Of a stretch of 7,121 nt of DNA, positions 5,794 to 7,121 are shown in pieces. The DNA is from a bacterium UBA3734 (GTDB lineage Bacteria; Bacteroidota; Bacteroidia; Bacteroidales; Bacteroidaceae), in the NCBI GenBank assembly GCA_002372575.1, contig DFHC01000113.1, forward strand, positions 1 to 7,121, given 5' to 3'. The translations under genes and the position numbers were made by a program. Below the pieces are notes generated by a model. It had not been told where the DNA came from. It made no database searches and was given only the letters and a program-made list of their open reading frames with translations. Each line of letters opens with the position of its first letter. Within the stretch, counting starts at the first letter, position 1.

Positions 5794-6723
5794 CTATTTC
5801 TTCATTTTGTCGAGCGTGTTCATGATGTGCTCCAGCTCTTCTTCATCGGCAAAGGGGATGGTGATTTTGCCTTTTCCCTTGGCGGAATAGGTCATTTGCA
5901 CCTTCGCGTCGAAGAATTCTGCCAGTTTCTTTTTCAGCACGTTGAATTCCTCGGGCAGCCGCGTCTTGGCGGCGATTTTCTTCTTGCTGCTCTCAATGTC
6001 TTCGCCGTTTTTGAGCTGCTGCGCCAGTTCCTCGACCTTGCGCACGGAGTAGCCGTTTTTCTGGATTTCCTTGAACAGCTTGATTTGCAGCGAGGGCGAA
6101 TCGACGGCGAGCAGTGCGCGCGCGTGTCCCATGTCGATTTCTTTCTTCTGCAGCGCCATCTGCACTTGTGCGGGCAGTTTCAGCAGGCGCAAAAAGTTGG
6201 TTACGGACGTGCGGCTCTTGCCCACGCGCTTCGCCACCTTGTCTTGCGTCATTCCGTTGCCTTCGAGCAGGTGCTGGAAGGCGAGGGCGATTTCGATGTC
6301 GTTGAGGTCTTCGCGCTGGATGTTCTCCACGAGTGCCATCTCCATCACGTTTTCGTCGGCGATGGTGCGGATGTAGGCGGGAACGGAGCTCAGTCCGGCC
6401 AGTTGCGAGGCTCGCCAGCGTCGCTCTCCGGCGATGATTTGGTAGCGTCCGTCGGCCATCTGTCGCAGTGTGATGGGCTGGATGATGCCGATTTGGCGGA
6501 TGCTGTCGGCCAGCTCTTGCAGTGCGGTTTCGTCGAATTCGCGCCGCGGCTGGTTGGGATTTGCGTCGATTTGGTCGAGTGGTATCTCGTTGATGGTCGA
6601 TGAGCCTTGTGTCTTGATGCCGGTGGTGTCGATGAGTGCGTCTAAACCTTTTCCTCCTTCGATGTCGTCAAGGCCTCTGCCCAGTGCGGTTTTCTTGTTT
6701 GTGAATTTCTTTTTTACAGCCAT
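5794..6723 (-). CDS. parB: ParB chromosome-partitioning protein (CTPase clamp)
   Basis: The 309 residues show the standard chromosomal ParB plan. The N-terminal ParA-stimulating motif is ALGRGLDDI (13-21). The ParB/Srx domain runs from about 44 to 135, with NPNQPRREFD (55-64), the CTP-binding GERRWRAS (99-106) and ENIQREDLN (133-141). The helix-turn-helix that reads parS spans about 157-182 (MTQDKVAKRVGKSRTSVTNF), and a C-terminal dimerisation domain spans about 255-309. ParB loads on parS, spreads as a CTP-gated clamp and stimulates ParA to move the origin region. Odd point: after LGRGLDDI a second GKGLDALI (25-31) follows, so the normally single LGRGLDALI motif appears split or partly duplicated. 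It follows parA after an unusually long 190-base gap and is followed closely by DUF5683. The start MAVKKKF is typical of the family. Confidence 0.96.
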   Translation of the reverse strand: MAVKKKFTNKKTALGRGLDDIEGGKGLDALIDTTGIKTQGSSTINEIPLDQIDANPNQPRREFDETALQELADSIRQIGIIQPITLRQMADGRYQIIAGERRWRASQLAGLSSVPAYIRTIADENVMEMALVENIQREDLNDIEIALAFQHLLEGNGMTQDKVAKRVGKSRTSVTNFLRLLKLPAQVQMALQKKEIDMGHARALLAVDSPSLQIKLFKEIQKNGYSVRKVEELAQQLKNGEDIESSKKKIAAKTRLPEEFNVLKKKLAEFFDAKVQMTYSAKGKGKITIPFADEEELEHIMNTLDKMKK

Positions 6724-6741
6724 CTTTATAATTTACAATTT

Positions 6742-6775
6742 GAAGCCTCCCCCGACCCCTCCAAAGGGAGGGGAG
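6742..6775 (+). repeat. C-rich palindromic intergenic repeat, copy A
   Basis: The copy begins GAAGCCTCCCCC and contains CCCCTCC (6756-6762), loop AAAG, GGAGGGG (6767-6773), a perfect 7-bp stem. Elements of the CCCTCC-AAAGG-GGAGGG kind are scattered between genes in many Bacteroidota genomes and resemble REP sequences. I recognise the pattern from memory; the number of copies in this genome is unknown. Confidence 0.65.
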
Positions 6776-6853
6776 AATATCTTCGATTATAATTTATTAA
6801 AATAGTTCCTTTGTATAGATGTTTCTGAATATTTGACAAATTTCGCCATTTCC

Positions 6854-6896
6854 GTCCCCTTTCCCTTTTGGAGAGGGGGCTGGGGGGAGAGGCTTC
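6854..6896 (-). repeat. C-rich palindromic intergenic repeat, copy B (inverted)
   Basis: Read on the minus strand this copy begins GAAGCCTCTCCCCCC and aligns with copy A along its whole length, with small insertions. Its own hairpin pairs CCCCTTTCC (6856-6864) with GGAGAGGGG (6870-6878), nine pairs including one G-T, around CTTTT. It sits 18 bases downstream of the parA stop and may act as a transcription or mRNA-stability barrier between parA and parB. No T-tract follows on the minus strand, so a classic intrinsic terminator is unlikely. Confidence 0.65.
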
Positions 6897-6913
6897 TTGG
6901 GCCGGGAGAGGCT

Positions 6914-7121
6914 TTACTTCTCGATAATCTCCTTTGCCAACGCGAGGTGGTTTTTCGCTCCCGTGGAGTCGGCGTCGTAGAGGATGGCGGGCAGTCCGTG
7001 CGACGGTGCCTCGCTGAGCTTCACGTTGCGCTGGATGACGGTCTTGAACACGAGTTCCTGGAAATGGCGCTTCACCTCGTCGTAGATTTGGTTGGCGAGG
7101 CGCAGGCGCGAGTCGTACATC
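6914..7121 (-). CDS. parA: ParA/Soj partition ATPase (partial, 5' end missing)
   Basis: Only the last 68 codons are in the window. They read from [20 protein letters not shown] to [10 protein letters not shown] and stop at TAA. The stretch [17 protein letters not shown] is the highly conserved C-terminal block of chromosomal ParA/Soj proteins, and [14 protein letters not shown] is the usual final helix region. The Walker A and B motifs lie beyond the right edge. The ATG at 7120-7118 is an internal methionine (family sequence TMYDSR), not the gene start. ParA binds DNA non-specifically as an ATP dimer and is released by ParB. Confidence 0.93.
   Translation of the reverse strand, partial: MYDSRLRLANQIYDEVKRHFQELVFKTVIQRNVKLSEAPSHGLPAILYDADSTGAKNHLALAKEIIEK

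Larger units (their letters stand above)
6724..6913. other. parA-parB intergenic region with inverted C-rich elements
   Basis: No gene is seen in these 190 bases. Two palindromic C-rich elements (6742-6775 and 6854-6896) face each other across an A/T-rich core (6776-6853). The core could hold a parB promoter, but I found no good TAnnTTTG box on the minus strand. An 11-base direct repeat, GGGAGAGGCTT, occurs at 6885-6895 (inside the second element) and 6904-6914 (touching the parA stop codon). Confidence 0.6.

Noticed and set aside
6470..6805. Plus-strand frame ending in a PPPTPPKGGE-type sequence
   Set aside because: This is antisense parB running into the C-rich repeat. Such Pro/Gly-rich ends are translation artefacts of that repeat.

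Overview
The window looks like a Bacteroidota chromosome, most likely a Prevotella-like member of the Bacteroidales. Four things support this: a PorX-type response regulator, promoters of the Bacteroidota form (TTTG, about 20 bp, TAnnTTTG), near absence of Shine-Dalgarno sites, and the gene order parA, parB, DUF5683, mltD, spoT. The genus is inferred from resemblance of the proteins and was not tested by a search.

Layout. Bases 1-908 (minus strand) hold the first 302 codons of porX, whose 3' end lies outside the window. A 164-base intergenic region (909-1072) carries two divergent promoters, one for porX and one for a small MerR-family regulator on the plus strand (1073-1426), plus a hairpin in the merR leader. 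From 1450 to the right edge all genes are on the minus strand. In transcription order they are the last 68 codons of parA (enters at 7121), parB (6723-5794), a DUF5683 membrane protein (5785-5090), an MltD-like lytic transglycosylase (5054-3693) and a RelA/SpoT-family (p)ppGpp enzyme (3689-1450). The last four are packed with gaps of 8, 35 and 3 bases and probably form one transcript. merR and spoT converge, with only 23 bases between their stop codons.

How the genes fit together. ParA and ParB handle chromosome partition, the transglycosylase cuts peptidoglycan, DUF5683 is an exported protein of unknown role, and SpoT sets the (p)ppGpp level. The cluster therefore joins segregation, envelope remodelling and growth-rate control. 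PorX is known from other Bacteroidota as the regulator of type IX secretion.

Main oddities: the spoT reading frame is broken at about 3217-3218 although both halves are otherwise well preserved; the transglycosylase ends in a histone-like Lys/Arg/Ser tail; the parA-parB gap holds two copies of a C-rich palindromic element in opposite orientation; and the merR transcript probably begins with a 9-bp stem-loop. I found no clearly new multi-gene system, RNA gene, CRISPR array or transposase.
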